Position numbers and translations under genes: made by a program. A model generated the notes under the pieces. It was given only the letters and a program-made list of their open reading frames with translations. It was not told the DNA's origin and made no database searches. DNA of 64,000 nt, taken from Leishmania donovani (Eukaryota; Euglenozoa; Kinetoplastea; Trypanosomatida; Trypanosomatidae). Shown here piece after piece: positions 31,838 to 43,303 of the stretch. The stretch spans positions 497,872 through 561,871 of the forward strand of contig NC_018239.1 of the NCBI RefSeq assembly GCF_000227135.1, written 5' to 3'. Position 1 is the stretch's first letter. Each line of letters opens with the position of its first letter.

Positions 31838-33817
31838 CCACCTTTGCGCTTGGAAAAGGCATGCAGGGCGAACGGATGGGGACCGGGAGGAGGGCGTTGT
31901 GCGCGTGCGCGCGAGATGTCTCGAACGGTGGTAAGACGCGTGCGCGGGGGTGTTCGTCTCCCTGTCGCTGTGCGTGACGTCGAGTTGCTTGCTGTGGTTG
32001 TGGTCTGCGGGGATATTGTGTATATAGAACCTGCTCAACCTGTGCTCTACCGGGAAGCGAAGCGGAAAAAAAAACGACGGAGGCCCGAGGCGGCCCTTTG
32101 GCATAATGGCGCACGTCTCCCGTTCTCTTAATGCCCGTCTGTCTGCTACTGTTTAAGAGCGCCACTGCCGACGCGTTTTACTGTGTACCTGCCAGAGAAA
32201 GAAGTCAGAAGCAACACAATATGGGCAGTGCATGTGCTGAGACAGTCGCACACGCATGCCGGCTGAGTTCCACACGAACAATAATGCAAGGCGCATGTGC
32301 TGCTCACCTTATGCCTGACGACATCGGCCACGTTATCTTTCGCGTTATTTCGCATACTTACACATACACTTGCACGTCTGCTTGCAACGCAGCGAGCTAG
32401 TGGTGGCTGCTTCTGCCATTCTCTCACCTCCTTCTACCCCTTCACCGGTACTTTGGTGCAAGTGCACTGTGCGTCTGCTGAACTCCGATCTGCGGCTCTC
32501 CGCAGCTGCCCCGAAAATTTTTGGCAGCGCTGTGGCTTCCGCGCTCTTTCAGGTTCTGCTCCTGTGCGCCCCACTCTCTCGTTCCCATCGATCCTCCTCT
32601 TCTCTGTTCCGAACTCTGCCGTCAGAGCCCCCCCCCCCCTCCCGGCACCCGCGCCCCCTCCCGCTAGTAGTCACGCACACGAAGACGTACTCGGTGGCGA
32701 GAAGACGCCAAAACGAGCGGCGCAGAGGCCCATTCAGACATCGAGTCTTGGAAGCCGCACAAGCACCTCTGCTTATCATCTCCCAGAGTATCATGCACGC
32801 GTTCGCTTTATTTGTTTGTTAGGCTCTTCGCTTCTGCTTCAGACTTCCAAGGACGCCAGCTCACATCACGCCAGCGGCGTTGAGGCCACAGCGCACCGCC
32901 ACCTCTTCCATGCCGCCTCCCGCGCGCCCTCTCGCCTCTCTCCGCAATTTTTTGTTTCTACTCTGACGCTCGGCCAGCTCTCCCGTTTTGGGTCTTTCGC
33001 GAGTTTATTCGCCTTCGTCGGTGCGGGTCGCTCCTGTCCCTACCCGCGCAGCCCTTCTCTGGCTCTTTGAGCTGTTGCGGAGTCTGTTGCCGTGTGAGAG
33101 GGCACGCATGCGCCCCGGCTGTGAACCTTCTCCATTCCTCGTTCCGTTTTTTTTTTTGCTAGCTCGTTCTGCCGTTGTTGACGTGCGCCGACGACCATCT
33201 GCCGGCTTTGCCCTTCGCTGTGTGGCGACGCGCCACATTTCTTTCTCTCGTTTTTCCGCGGATTTACTCTTGCACAGCTTCCTGATTTCGGCCTCTTCTC
33301 TCTCGGGCACTCACGTGCCGTAGCCAATCCTCATACAACCCATCTTCCTCACAACGTCGTTGTTCCGTTTCGTCGCTCATTTCTGTTCTTGTGGTCGTCC
33401 GTGCTGCTTGAATGCGACTTGCAGTGGGGTGCAGGGTGTGCGTCCTACCGGCTTTCCGTCCGTCTTCCGTCGTACCCCATCGTAACGAGGCACATGCGCA
33501 CGCGTTGGTCGGCGCCCATCTCTTATAGTCCGCGCTGTGCAAGCGACGTGCTTGCTTCTGCAGCCTTCGCCTGCTCGTCCGCTACCATTGGTGCTGAATG
33601 CCACCTTGAGGTTCCTTTTCTCTAACTTTTTCTCTTCCCGACTTCCGCCTCTGTACCGTCCTTTCGAGGTGCTGAGGGTGCATGTGGTATTTGGACGGCA
33701 CAGAGGGGCTCGCAGGGATCGGCGGACAACACGCCTCCGCTGACGGGTGGAATTCAGCGCTGCGTACTCTCAAGACTCCGTCATACATCGATCACCGCTC
33801 TTGTTGTAGAGTCGCTG
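31838..33817 (+). other. Intergenic spacer
   Basis: Two kilobases with no convincing gene. The right half (32400-33680) is strongly CT-rich and holds several potential splice acceptors. A C-run lies near 32630. Confidence 0.7.
33147..33162 (+). promoter_or_regulatory. Candidate trans-splice acceptor upstream of the aminopeptidase
   Basis: Eleven T residues (33147-33157) followed by GCT and AG at 33161-33162. This is the strongest tract in the spacer, though it would leave a 5'UTR of about 655 nt. A weaker alternative is the CT tract ending at AG 33667-33668. Confidence 0.4.
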
Positions 33818-36800
33818 ATGGTGGGTATGGCGTCCTCTATGTCTCTGTCGCCTGTGCCGGAGGCGGTGCTCCAGGGGCTCCAGACGCCGGAGTTCAGAAT
33901 GCCGTCTCTGGTACTGCCGCAGCACTACGCGCTCGAGTTTCAGCCGGATGCGCAGCAGCACAGTTTTGTTGGCTCGGTGTACATAACGATGCGCGTACTA
34001 GAGGCGCCTTCCTTACCTCTTCGCCATCTTGTCCTTCACGCGCTAGACCTTCGCCTTGAGGCATCATCCATACGCGTCTTTGTTCCCGCCGACCCCTCGA
34101 GCGCCTTCGCAGCCGCCGCCCCACCGGCTCACCCGAGCCACCACCTTGGCGACGAGGCCTCGCGGCAACGACCGTTCAGCACAGAGAAAGGAAGCTATGT
34201 TGCGTGCCAAGGCCTGGACAAGATCGACATCAGTGAGACAGTTCTGCTTGCCTTCGCCGCACATTTACCGAGCAAGTTCGGCGACACCTTCGTGCTCATT
34301 ATTGACCGTTTCGACGGCGTCATCGCGACGCCGCCGGAAATGGAAGGGCTCTTCCATTCCAACTCCACGGATGCCGCCGTGCTGAGCACGCACCTCGAGC
34401 CGACCGGAGCGCGCCGGCTCTACCCCTGCTTTGATGAACCAGCGATTCAAGCCACTTTTCAGCTGTCTGTCATTGCCACCGCCGCGCAGACGGTGCTGTC
34501 GAACACGGAAGTGGAGGCGGACATAAGCGTGGCGGCACTCCCGTACGCCGCGCAGAAGCGACAGGGCACGAGCGAGGACACCAGCAACCGCCGCAGAGAG
34601 GCGCCGGAGTCGTCGACGTCCGCCTCCGCATCATTGCCGCAGTCGGCGCCGTCGTGGCATTGCGTGCTATTTGAGACAACGCCGCGACTGCACACGTGCA
34701 TTGTGGGGTTTCACGTCGGCCGCTTCACCTTTCTGGAGCAGCGCTCGCGACGCTCAGGTGTGCTGTGTCGTGTGGTGCTCCCGCACACAGAGGCGAGCAG
34801 TGGCGGCTGCTTCGTGCTCGACCTAGCCACCAAAGCCGTCGATTTTTTCACGAATTTCTTTCGTGTGCAGCTGCCACTAAAGAAGCTCGATGTGGTCGGC
34901 GTGGAGACGTTTTGCGTGCTTGGCATGGAGAACTGGGGCATGGTCAACCTGCTGAAGGATTACCTTGTCGTGACGGAGACGACTCCGCTGGAGCGCCGGC
35001 AGCGCGTGACGCGGCTCATCGGCCACGAGATTTGCCACCAGTGGTTTGGCGACTGGGTCACCATTGAGTGGTGGAACGGTCTATGGCTGAAGGAAGGCAT
35101 GTGCCGCTACCTGGAGTACTTCTTCGTCAACGCCGTCTTCCCTGGCTGGGGTCTGTGGAACGAGTTTCTGTGCAATATAATGAATAGCGCGCTGCTCGCC
35201 GACGCGGACCCGCGCGAGACGCACCCGGTCGACTGCTGCAACCCGGCCCCACGGCGTATCTACGACTCATTCGACGCGATAAGCTACGGCAAGGGGGCGT
35301 GCGTGCTGCGGATGCTCTTCAGCATCATTGGCGTGGAGTGGCTGAAGCGTGCAACGCATCTGCTGATGGTGCGGTTCGCCGGCCGCGCGATCAACGCCAA
35401 AGACCTCGTTGACTGTATCGTTGACACGACCAAGGAGCGCTGCAGCAGCGAGGCACAGCTGCAGCACGTCAAGGCGCTTCACGCTTGTCTGAGCATGGTG
35501 GAGACGGTGGGCCACCCCTACCTCTACATCTACGAGAGGCCGGGCGAGTCCTATACGATCACGCAGTACGTGCCTCCTAGCAAGCAGCACGGCCTCCTCG
35601 TCGAGTACCTCCAGCAGCAGCGCCGCAAGTCCAACGCACCTGTGATCGACCTCTTCTCCACCCCGGTCGGTGCATCGTTTGAGTGGACGCCGGAGTCGAC
35701 GCTCAGTCGCGTCACTGCATCCTTCTCGATCCCACTGCGCACCGTGGAGTGGTCGCCGAGCGGCTGCGCCAACGCCAGTCTCATCTTTCTCGAAGAGGCA
35801 GAGCACCAATTTGCCTGTCCAACATCTGCGTCGACGCTGAGGACGACGAGAGACGACACTCCTCTCATGCAGCCAGTAGCGGCGCCTGACCACGCCGGCG
35901 TTGAAACGGGAGAGATGCCGGGATCGGCAGCCTCCACCGCACCTCAGCAGACTTCGTCGTCGTCGCTTCTCTTTGGGGCTCCGGGCTGCACGCGCTACTT
36001 CAACCAAGGTGGCAGCGGCTTCTTTCAGTGCGACTACGACGCAGCGACGTGGCGCCGTCTCTTCGAGCTCGTCGCCTTCTTCTCGGAGGAGGACCGCGTG
36101 ATCATCACGCTGCACTTCATCAACTTCGCCAAATCACAGCTCGGCCACCAGCCCGGCGACACCGGCGATCGCTGCACACTTTTCTTTGAGTGGCTGCTGC
36201 GCCTTACCGGCACCTCTGGGGCCATGAACTCGTTCTTATGGGAGCTTGTCACCAACGCGCTCACCACGCTGGTACAGCTGGTGCAGCACTGCTACTGTCA
36301 CTCGATCGTGAAGGAGTTTGTGAACACTCTCTACACGCCTCTGCAGCGACGCCGTGTGCTGTCGTTCCTCGCCCAAGATAAGACGACATCTTTTCAGAGC
36401 TCGATCCACCTCTCCCGCCAGCTCGTGCTCCGCATCCTACAACTGTTGTGTCTGTGCGACAATTCGGCGGTAGTGAAAGAGGCAGAGGAGACGGCGAAGT
36501 GGTCACTGAGGGCGCTGCTATCACCCGGCGACTCGCACGCCCATCCATCGAGCAGCATCTCCAGCAGCACCTGTGGTGCCGCCGCGAACGAAGCGGGCTC
36601 CGGCGGCGTCGCAAACCGGAGGATGGCGAGCGTGTCGGCCGGCCTAGGGCTCCCCTCTGGCTCAGGTGCAGGCGCAGCTTCCCCGCTCTCTACGAAGCTT
36701 CCTACTGCCGGAAATAGCGGCCCGCTGCAGTCAGCGGCATTGATTTCCGTCGCGGGGGCGCTGCCAGCTCGCGGCGAGCCGGCGGCGCTCATGAGCAGAG

Positions 36801-37936
36801 GGGCAAACTGGTACTCGTGCGGCTCCGTCCCGCTTCCGTCATCTCCAGTGAAGCTGCTGAGTGTATCCAACGCGTCGATTTCGGGGCACGCTGCCTCCTC
36901 GGTCACACGCTCCGTGGCGCCGCTCTCGTGTACCCTAGCGGCCAACCACGGCGGTAGCAGCAATGTGTTTGCTGCCTCCTACTGCAACCCCGCAGGTGGC
37001 GTGGCCGAGCCATCCAGCGCGAAGAGCACGAGCTGGCACAGCTACCCGGACCAATGCGCCGGCGACTTCGACCTCGAGGACGCAAGCCACATCCAGGCCG
37101 GCTCAATCGCGCTGTCGCACCTCGTCACGCAGGGCCGGCTGGAGTACTGGGTGGCAGCCGCAGCTGTCGCGGTGGAGTTATTGCGGCTGGACCGTGACGA
37201 GCTGCGCCGTGTGAGCGGGATGCCGGTCCCGACCCCAGGAATGGTGAATGTGAGTCAGGCGCACCGGCGCAGCATCCTGCGGCTTGTCCTTCCCGCGGTG
37301 TTCGCGCTCGACCAGGAGTCGGCCTTCCCGCTCATGACAAAAGTGTTCCATGCCGCGCCGTTTCTGGAGTCGTCTAGTGTGATGGGGCTCTACCGCAACT
37401 CGCGCTTCTTCTTCAACCTGCTGTCAAGCCGCCGCCTTGTGACGGACCGGCGCACCTTAGAGTTTCTTCTCCGCTACGGCGCTGAGGTGTGCGGGAACGG
37501 CTACATCATCGCACAGCTGAAGCTGCTGGCGCAGGGTGGCCCATCGGCGCACAGCGCTGCCCGCATCAGGGGTGTGGAGCAGTACAAAGGCGTCGAGTTC
37601 GCCGACAGCGTGCAACCAACGGACTCGTCCTCGTCCACGAAATTGCCTGCAAATGTCTCCTCTCCGCTGTCCTCTTCGAGCAGTGCGGCTGTGTCAGAGC
37701 GAAGCGCGCTGCGCAAGCAATGTCCTGCGGTGGCGGCAGCGTTGGATTGCATGGAGTCCAACTGCGTCTGGATGGGCTACTGCTGCAGCCACTACGACCA
37801 GTTTCTGCGTGAGCAGCTTCACCGAAGGTCGTGGCAGGCGGTGCACGATGAGAGCAGTGCGGCGGTGCAGTTGCCCACACCCTTGGGGAACGAGAGCTGC
37901 ACCCACTCCGAATCCTGCGGCGGTGTCAGCATCTGA
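33818..37936 (+). CDS. M1-family zinc aminopeptidase (clan MA(E)), extended
   Basis: The 1372-residue protein starts at ATG 33818; an alternative ATG follows at 33827. Catalytic landmarks of M1 aminopeptidases are intact. The exopeptidase motif G-M-E-N is at 369-372 in LGMENWGMVNL. The zinc site H403-E-I-C-H407 is followed 18 residues later by Glu 426 in LWLKEGMC. The transition-state Tyr 490 lies in DAISYGKG. The N-terminal substrate-recognition region (about 20-230) precedes them. It should remove N-terminal residues from peptides in the cytosol, since no signal peptide is seen. It is about 500 residues longer than puromycin-sensitive-type relatives, owing to Ser/Ala-rich insertions, the largest at about 900-1080. 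The C-terminal helical domain appears split around these inserts. Confidence 0.92.
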   Translation: MVGMASSMSLSPVPEAVLQGLQTPEFRMPSLVLPQHYALEFQPDAQQHSFVGSVYITMRVLEAPSLPLRHLVLHALDLRLEASSIRVFVPADPSSAFAAAAPPAHPSHHLGDEASRQRPFSTEKGSYVACQGLDKIDISETVLLAFAAHLPSKFGDTFVLIIDRFDGVIATPPEMEGLFHSNSTDAAVLSTHLEPTGARRLYPCFDEPAIQATFQLSVIATAAQTVLSNTEVEADISVAALPYAAQKRQGTSEDTSNRRREAPESSTSASASLPQSAPSWHCVLFETTPRLHTCIVGFHVGRFTFLEQRSRRSGVLCRVVLPHTEASSGGCFVLDLATKAVDFFTNFFRVQLPLKKLDVVGVETFCVLGMENWGMVNLLKDYLVVTETTPLERRQRVTRLIGHEICHQWFGDWVTIEWWNGLWLKEGMCRYLEYFFVNAVFPGWGLWNEFLCNIMNSALLADADPRETHPVDCCNPAPRRIYDSFDAISYGKGACVLRMLFSIIGVEWLKRATHLLMVRFAGRAINAKDLVDCIVDTTKERCSSEAQLQHVKALHACLSMVETVGHPYLYIYERPGESYTITQYVPPSKQHGLLVEYLQQQRRKSNAPVIDLFSTPVGASFEWTPESTLSRVTASFSIPLRTVEWSPSGCANASLIFLEEAEHQFACPTSASTLRTTRDDTPLMQPVAAPDHAGVETGEMPGSAASTAPQQTSSSSLLFGAPGCTRYFNQGGSGFFQCDYDAATWRRLFELVAFFSEEDRVIITLHFINFAKSQLGHQPGDTGDRCTLFFEWLLRLTGTSGAMNSFLWELVTNALTTLVQLVQHCYCHSIVKEFVNTLYTPLQRRRVLSFLAQDKTTSFQSSIHLSRQLVLRILQLLCLCDNSAVVKEAEETAKWSLRALLSPGDSHAHPSSSISSSTCGAAANEAGSGGVANRRMASVSAGLGLPSGSGAGAASPLSTKLPTAGNSGPLQSAALISVAGALPARGEPAALMSRGANWYSCGSVPLPSSPVKLLSVSNASISGHAASSVTRSVAPLSCTLAANHGGSSNVFAASYCNPAGGVAEPSSAKSTSWHSYPDQCAGDFDLEDASHIQAGSIALSHLVTQGRLEYWVAAAAVAVELLRLDRDELRRVSGMPVPTPGMVNVSQAHRRSILRLVLPAVFALDQESAFPLMTKVFHAAPFLESSSVMGLYRNSRFFFNLLSSRRLVTDRRTLEFLLRYGAEVCGNGYIIAQLKLLAQGGPSAHSAARIRGVEQYKGVEFADSVQPTDSSSSTKLPANVSSPLSSSSSAAVSERSALRKQCPAVAAALDCMESNCVWMGYCCSHYDQFLREQLHRRSWQAVHDESSAAVQLPTPLGNESCTHSESCGGVSI

Positions 37937-39176
37937 GCTGAGGAGCGCAGAAGGAAGTAGAAGGAAGCACAGACGGGCGGTGAAATAAAAAAAACGAAAA
38001 ACGGTTGGCAGGGAGGCAGAGAACGCTTAGTGTGCCCGTGCGCTTACATTTTGAGCTCCTGCTGTTCTGCTTTGCGGGCGGAGGTGGTAGCAGCGTCTAT
38101 TCCCGCAAGTGAGCTTGTGTGCTTCGATTGTCATGTATGTCGATGCACGTAGTATGTGCGTAAGCATATGCACCCCTCTCTCTCGCCTTCTCTGTGAATA
38201 CGGAAGTGCACGTGCAGAGAGAGAGAGCACGGGAAGTTATCAAGCCGTGCACAACAAGACACATACCATCGACGGACATGCACCTCGACAGGAAAGCACA
38301 CCAGGAGGGAGGGTACACACTGCTGCTTACCACTCCTCCCCTTCTCGCGCCATCAGTTCGGCGGTAAGGCGGGCGCATTTGCATGCGCGAGCGCATGCTC
38401 ATGCTCGTGCAGCAGTCCTTTGCGGGCGGCATCGCCGCTCTGCTCATCCCACGAATAGCTTCCCTTCTCTCCCGAGTGCCGAGAGACGAAGAAACAGCCG
38501 CCGTGGTGGAAAGCAAAGGCAGAGAAAGTGAACAAGAGAGAGAGAGCGTCTTCTGGATCGCGCAGTCGCACCGAGGAAGAGCAGCACGCTTCTCTCGGTA
38601 GCCCGTCGCCCGCGCCTCCCCCCACGAGGCAACCATAGGCCTCACCGTCTGCTGCTCGAACTGCACCCCTGCGTTCCGTGCACTAGAACCGCTGCTACAA
38701 CTGACACGCTACTCTGTTCTGCATCCTTCCCGTTTCTCTCGCCCTCTCTGTCCTCTCCTGTGTGTGTGCGCGCGGGGGCGGGTCTGGCCACCACACTCCT
38801 GGCATGGCGAACCAACACCCATCGACGCCCATCACATGTGGTCCGATTTAACCCTCCCTCCTGTGCTGTTTCGGATCACCGATCATGCCGCTGTTCGCAT
38901 GCTTTGAGTTCATCATTCTTCCCTGCTTCGTGTCGCCATCTTGTTGTGTTGTCTTCTTTTTGTTTTGGCCGAGGTAGCGCACCCGTGGTAGCGCGGACCC
39001 GTGCGCGCCGTCGTTTGTTTGTGCTTGTGTTTTGTAGTACATAACAGCCTTGCTTTCTCTTTGCGGAGCGCGGGAGCTCCTCTTGTTTCCCGCTTTCCCA
39101 TCCCTCTTTCGCAGTTCCTGCGATCTCTTCCGTCCCTATCTCGACGGATTCACTCCCTGTCTGCGCACCTCTTACC
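37937..39176 (+). other. Intergenic spacer
   Basis: No gene is convincing. An A-rich patch follows the aminopeptidase stop (about 37986-38001), a GA-repeat lies near 38217-38230 and 38530-38550, and pyrimidine tracts run from 38700 onward. Confidence 0.65.
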
Positions 39177-40496
39177 ATGTTGCATCTAACGTCGGAGCCG
39201 CAGAAGAAGAAGGGGCCGGCGGTGCCCGAGTGCAGCCGCTTTCTCCTTGGTTTGGCGCTGCTCCTCACCATCATCTCCGACGGCGCTATGAACAGCCAGT
39301 TCACGGCACTCAGCACTATCATAACAGCCAACAGCGACCCAAGCGCCTTGCAGCAGCTGGCCACCTTTGCCGCCATGGAAGACGTTGCGGAAGAGGAACA
39401 CCTCGATTGGGGTTCCACCGCTCGACTTGTGCAAGCGCAGCCGACGTCGCCGGCGAAGCCGCGCAATGCGGTGCCGCCGGATCCGACGACGCTAGGCAGC
39501 GTCTCTGCTCATGCACACAGCCGGACAGACTCGGAGAATATGCTCAGCGATGGTCTCTCCAAGTCGCTCACGGACATCTCCACGAACGGGGTGGTCGGCA
39601 ACTCGTCTGCTGCCTCGTCGTCTTCCTCTCGCCGCCGGCCCCATCGCCGTCACCACCGCCGCAGCGGCACCGTGTCTGACGTGCCGTCCAAGGATGATGC
39701 TACTGCGGCGCTGAGCGCGTCCCGCCCGGTCCACAGCTACCACATGTGGACGCAGTTTCACGTGATGGAGATGGCGTACAGCACCGGCTCAAACAACTTT
39801 GTCCACATCACAGAGCGCTTCCTGGAGTACCAGCAGATGTTTCCCATCGTCTACTGCTGTGACGTGAATAAGGTCGACTGCCCGTACGAGGCAGAGCTGT
39901 TGGCCTCCCCTAAGGTTGGTCTCGCAGCCTCCAGCCGGTGGAGTTGCGAGAACTGCGGTAAAAGGCACAACGTCGTCCGTGAGAGCTGCCTACGCTGCCG
40001 AGCCCCAGGAATGTATTCGAAACTTTTCATCGGCCAAGCAGTAAAGGAGGTTGGCTGCACTGAGAGTCTTGTGCGCTTCTTCTACGCCACACACCCGGAT
40101 ATTGTGATCCACCGCGCGGAGTGTCACCACGACACTGACGCCGACGCCTTGCAGCGCGGCAAAGGGTGTGCTTCCATCTACGTCCGCCGCGAGGACGCCG
40201 CGCTGCTCCAGCAGAAACTGCATCGAAACGCTTTCTTCGATGTGGACAGCGTGACGGAGCAGCTGCTGGTCTACTACGTTTACGCTGAGCAGCAGCAGTG
40301 GCTGCATAGCTATGCGCAGCAGCGCAATGCAGGCATGCGGAAGCGCCCTCTGTTTTTGCCTCTGTCGCCGTTGGTGGTTGAGGAGAGTGCGTCGTCTTCG
40401 GCACCGGCGAGGCGTGTCACCGGCCACGGGCAGGGCCGTCGGCGTCAGAGTATTCCTGACTCCACATCCCTCCCATCCGAACGAGCGGTGCACTGA
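39177..40496 (+). CDS. RanBP2-type zinc finger protein with RRM-like domain
   Basis: The 439-residue protein starts at ATG 39177. After a hydrophobic N-terminal stretch (about 20-36) and a Ser/Arg/His-rich disordered part (about 90-185), residues 255-274 form a RanBP2 zinc finger: W255-S-C257-x2-C260, Asn 265 and C271-x2-C274. These Trp and Asn residues typify fingers that bind single-stranded RNA. Directly after it, residues about 278-350 look like a divergent RRM, with SKLFIGQ (RNP2-like) and KGCASIYV (RNP1-like). A role in mRNA binding or regulation is inferred. It lies between the M1 aminopeptidase and PRMT1 genes. Confidence 0.75.
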   Translation: MLHLTSEPQKKKGPAVPECSRFLLGLALLLTIISDGAMNSQFTALSTIITANSDPSALQQLATFAAMEDVAEEEHLDWGSTARLVQAQPTSPAKPRNAVPPDPTTLGSVSAHAHSRTDSENMLSDGLSKSLTDISTNGVVGNSSAASSSSSRRRPHRRHHRRSGTVSDVPSKDDATAALSASRPVHSYHMWTQFHVMEMAYSTGSNNFVHITERFLEYQQMFPIVYCCDVNKVDCPYEAELLASPKVGLAASSRWSCENCGKRHNVVRESCLRCRAPGMYSKLFIGQAVKEVGCTESLVRFFYATHPDIVIHRAECHHDTDADALQRGKGCASIYVRREDAALLQQKLHRNAFFDVDSVTEQLLVYYVYAEQQQWLHSYAQQRNAGMRKRPLFLPLSPLVVEESASSSAPARRVTGHGQGRRRQSIPDSTSLPSERAVH

Positions 40497-40983
40497 AAAG
40501 AGCGATCAAAACGCGGCGAACCCATCATGTCTCGGCACTGGTACAAGCTGACAGAGAGTCACACCCGCCAGAGTCGGAGGTCGGCGGTGGCTGCGGCATT
40601 CACAACGTAAGTGCGGAGGCAAACGGAAGAGGCGCAATGGGATCTGTGTGCGCAGAGAGTGAATAGATGGCGTGGACTGTTACAGTGAATGCATGAGAAG
40701 GAGGGGCAATCGTGGCGTCATTCGCCCCTGAGCATACCTTGAAATTTGTGGAATAGGTCGGTAGCCACTGACGACGAGGAGAGTCCGTTGTATCAACGGC
40801 TGATGCCGCTGCTGTCCTTTCCGTGCCCGTTCCCCCAACCCTCCGTTCCCCCATCAAGTGTGCATATACCCACGTCTTGTCGCTCGTCTCGCGTGTTTCC
40901 TCTGCCCCCCCCCCCTCCCCTCTTTGCACGCGCACCCCGCTTTCTCCCTCTGAGGAGGAGGGCGGGTAGTATGCTGACAGACC

Positions 40984-41420
40984 TTGTCCCCTGCCAATGC
41001 CGAGCTACTACTGGTTCTGACATGGCGTCAGGTACCTACGACACGGTGAACCCACATGCATTGCTGCTGGTGCCGGCGCTGAGCTCGCGCATGTTGTTTC
41101 GTCGGAGCGACCTGCGACACTGAACACGCTTGTACTATCCAGGTGACAGGCAGAGTGCCCGATTGACTCAAACGCATCGTAGCCGGCCCTTACACGGGGT
41201 ATTAGTGTGGGGAGAGGCTGAGGCCACTGCGCGGGGATGCAGAACGTGGAGGTTGGCATGGAGGGGGAGCGGCTGTGAGGCGACCTGTAGAGCGAGTATT
41301 TAGAGTTTGGGGCTGAGGCCATACTCGAGTGACGGAGTCGGCGAAGTTCCATGACGCGTGTGTTTGCGACTGCTTCGCATCACGCGATGGACCTCTTACC
41401 GTGCCGGGGTTGGCGAAGAG
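40984..41420 (+). repeat. SIDER-like interspersed element, copy B
   Basis: Partner of 6711-7135, in the same orientation and with the same order of conserved blocks: CCCCTGCCAATGCCGA, a GGTACCTACGAC block, GAGGCCATACTCGAGTGA, CTGCTTCGCATCACGCGATGG and a CCGGGG end. It lies in the presumed 3'UTR of the RanBP2-finger gene. The middle third has diverged beyond what I can align by eye. Confidence 0.55.
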
Positions 41421-41776
41421 TAAAGACGATGGTGCTGGGCGTTTGATTTTATGTTATGGGGCAGCGAAGCGGACGCGTTGACGAGCCAGAAGCGAATAGT
41501 GTGCGCTGCCCTAGCGTGTGCGTCTGCTGATGTTGTGGCTCGTTTTCCCTCTCCCTCTTTCCCCCCAATCGGCTCTCCGTTCTCCGCACTGGTGTCGGTT
41601 TGACGGGGGCGTCTGTAGCGGTCTTCGCATTACCACTATGATTCGTCGCGCACGTACTGGTTTGTGGTCGCTTGGCCAATTCGAGTTTTATTTTACGGTG
41701 TTTTCCCGTAGCTTGTTCTGTCTTCTTCTTCCCTCCTAGCTATCGCTATACGTGTCCATGAATGCGTATATGCGGC

Positions 41777-41875
41777 TATGCATATATATCTACATGTATA
41801 TATATATATATACACGTACATAAATGTAGATGTATATATATATATATATATGCTTGTGTGTGTGTGTGATCCCTC
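41777..41875 (+). repeat. TA/TGTA microsatellite ending in a GT run
   Basis: Two perfect TA tracts (about 41798-41812 and 41832-41851) are separated by TACACGTACATAAATGTAGATG and followed by (GT)n at about 41856-41868. Its structure closely mirrors the repeat at 22126-22192. Confidence 0.85.
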
Positions 41876-43271
41876 TTTTTTTGTTCCTTTTCGAATACCC
41901 TTTATCTTTCAAAATGGTTTCTTCTCTTGTGCTAATCTGGCTTCGCCCTCGTTACGGTGAGCACGCGCACGCGCACAGGCACAGACGGGCACAATGCCGC
42001 TGTTCTCTCATATCCCATCTGCGCTTATGTAATGCGCGAAGGGATTCGCTCCCTGAGTAGGTGCCGCACGAAAAAAATGTGCTCTTCATGCAGCGCAACA
42101 CGCTCCCCCCCTGTCATGTGCTGCGGGGCCCTTGTCTCCGCTTCCTCAGCTTCAAGAGTGCGCACACTACCTTTCCTCGTTCAGCACCTCTTGCCACCAG
42201 ACGTTCAGCTGCACCCCCACCTCCATTCCTGTCCGCTATGAGCCCTGCTCAGGCGGCATTTCTTTGCTCGTTGTTGATGTAAGCAGGAAAAGACGACTTC
42301 CGGTGACTGCAGCTCTTCTTGGGCCACATCCGGTGGCTGGCTCGCCAATGTAGCCTAACACAGTGGCTTAGGAGGAACACAGAGGCCGATATTGCCGAGC
42401 GAAGGAGTTGCGTGGCTTTGCGTGCCTCTGAGTTTCTGATGGGGCATGTATGCTGGAAGCAGACTCGACGGACGAGCAGCAAGAACACGCTATTCCGTCG
42501 TAGTGGGCCAAGACGCTGAAATGGGGAGGGGTCATTCCACAGCGAAGGACGACGATCCATCCTTGAGCAAGTCCTTCCCCCTTTCCTCCCACGTGCGTTC
42601 CGCCCACGACCTGCCTCCGCTTGTGTGTCCCCGTGTGCGCGCCTCTGCGTATGTCTCTCTCCTTTTATCGTGGTGTGCACGGAGCAGCACCGATATCGCG
42701 GTCTGTAGGGAAAACAGGGGCGTACAAGAGTGAGTGCAGAGAAGCGACGTCCTCCAGGTCTTCGTAGCCGGCTAAGTATCCCTCCGTTTGCATGCTTGGT
42801 GACCGATAAGGGGGCGATAAAGGTGAAGGTCGAAATAAGCGAACAGCAAATATCACCGTGCGGTGGTGCTGGAGACGCACCAGCACATGCCGCTGAACAG
42901 GCGCTCCTCAACGGCTCATAGAGACTCGTAGTGTCTCTCTTCCTGCGAAGCCGGCTATTGGGCTTCGTTGACAAGAATCGTCTTTTCGAGCGCTGAGCAC
43001 AGGCTATGACTTGATGGCATGTGCTCACCCCTTCCCTCATGTACCTCGCGGCCGTATTCACACGGGCACGGCGTTGGTGGTAGAGGCGTCGCCTTGACAT
43101 GACGATGGCTGTCCCTACGCCACCATCTCTCTCTGTCTCTATTTTCCATCGCTCTGTGACTTAACTCACGGTTGTCCGCGTGTGTGTGTGTCGAACTGGC
43201 CAACCGACGCTTCTGCCTTTGCGTCTGCCATTGCAACGGACTGGCACGCGCCTTTACCCCCTCCCCCCTCG

Positions 43272-43303
43272 TCACACACACACAAACACACACACGCACA
43301 CAT
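43272..43303 (+). repeat. CA microsatellite upstream of PRMT1
   Basis: An interrupted (CA)n run in the presumed 5'UTR. It lies inside the open frame upstream of the chosen ATG, one reason for trimming that frame. Confidence 0.75.

Noticed and set aside
42249..43100. 283-codon minus-strand open frame in the PRMT1 upstream spacer
   Set aside because: Composition is Arg/Ser/Cys-rich and scattered, with no conserved-looking block, and it opposes the array's direction.
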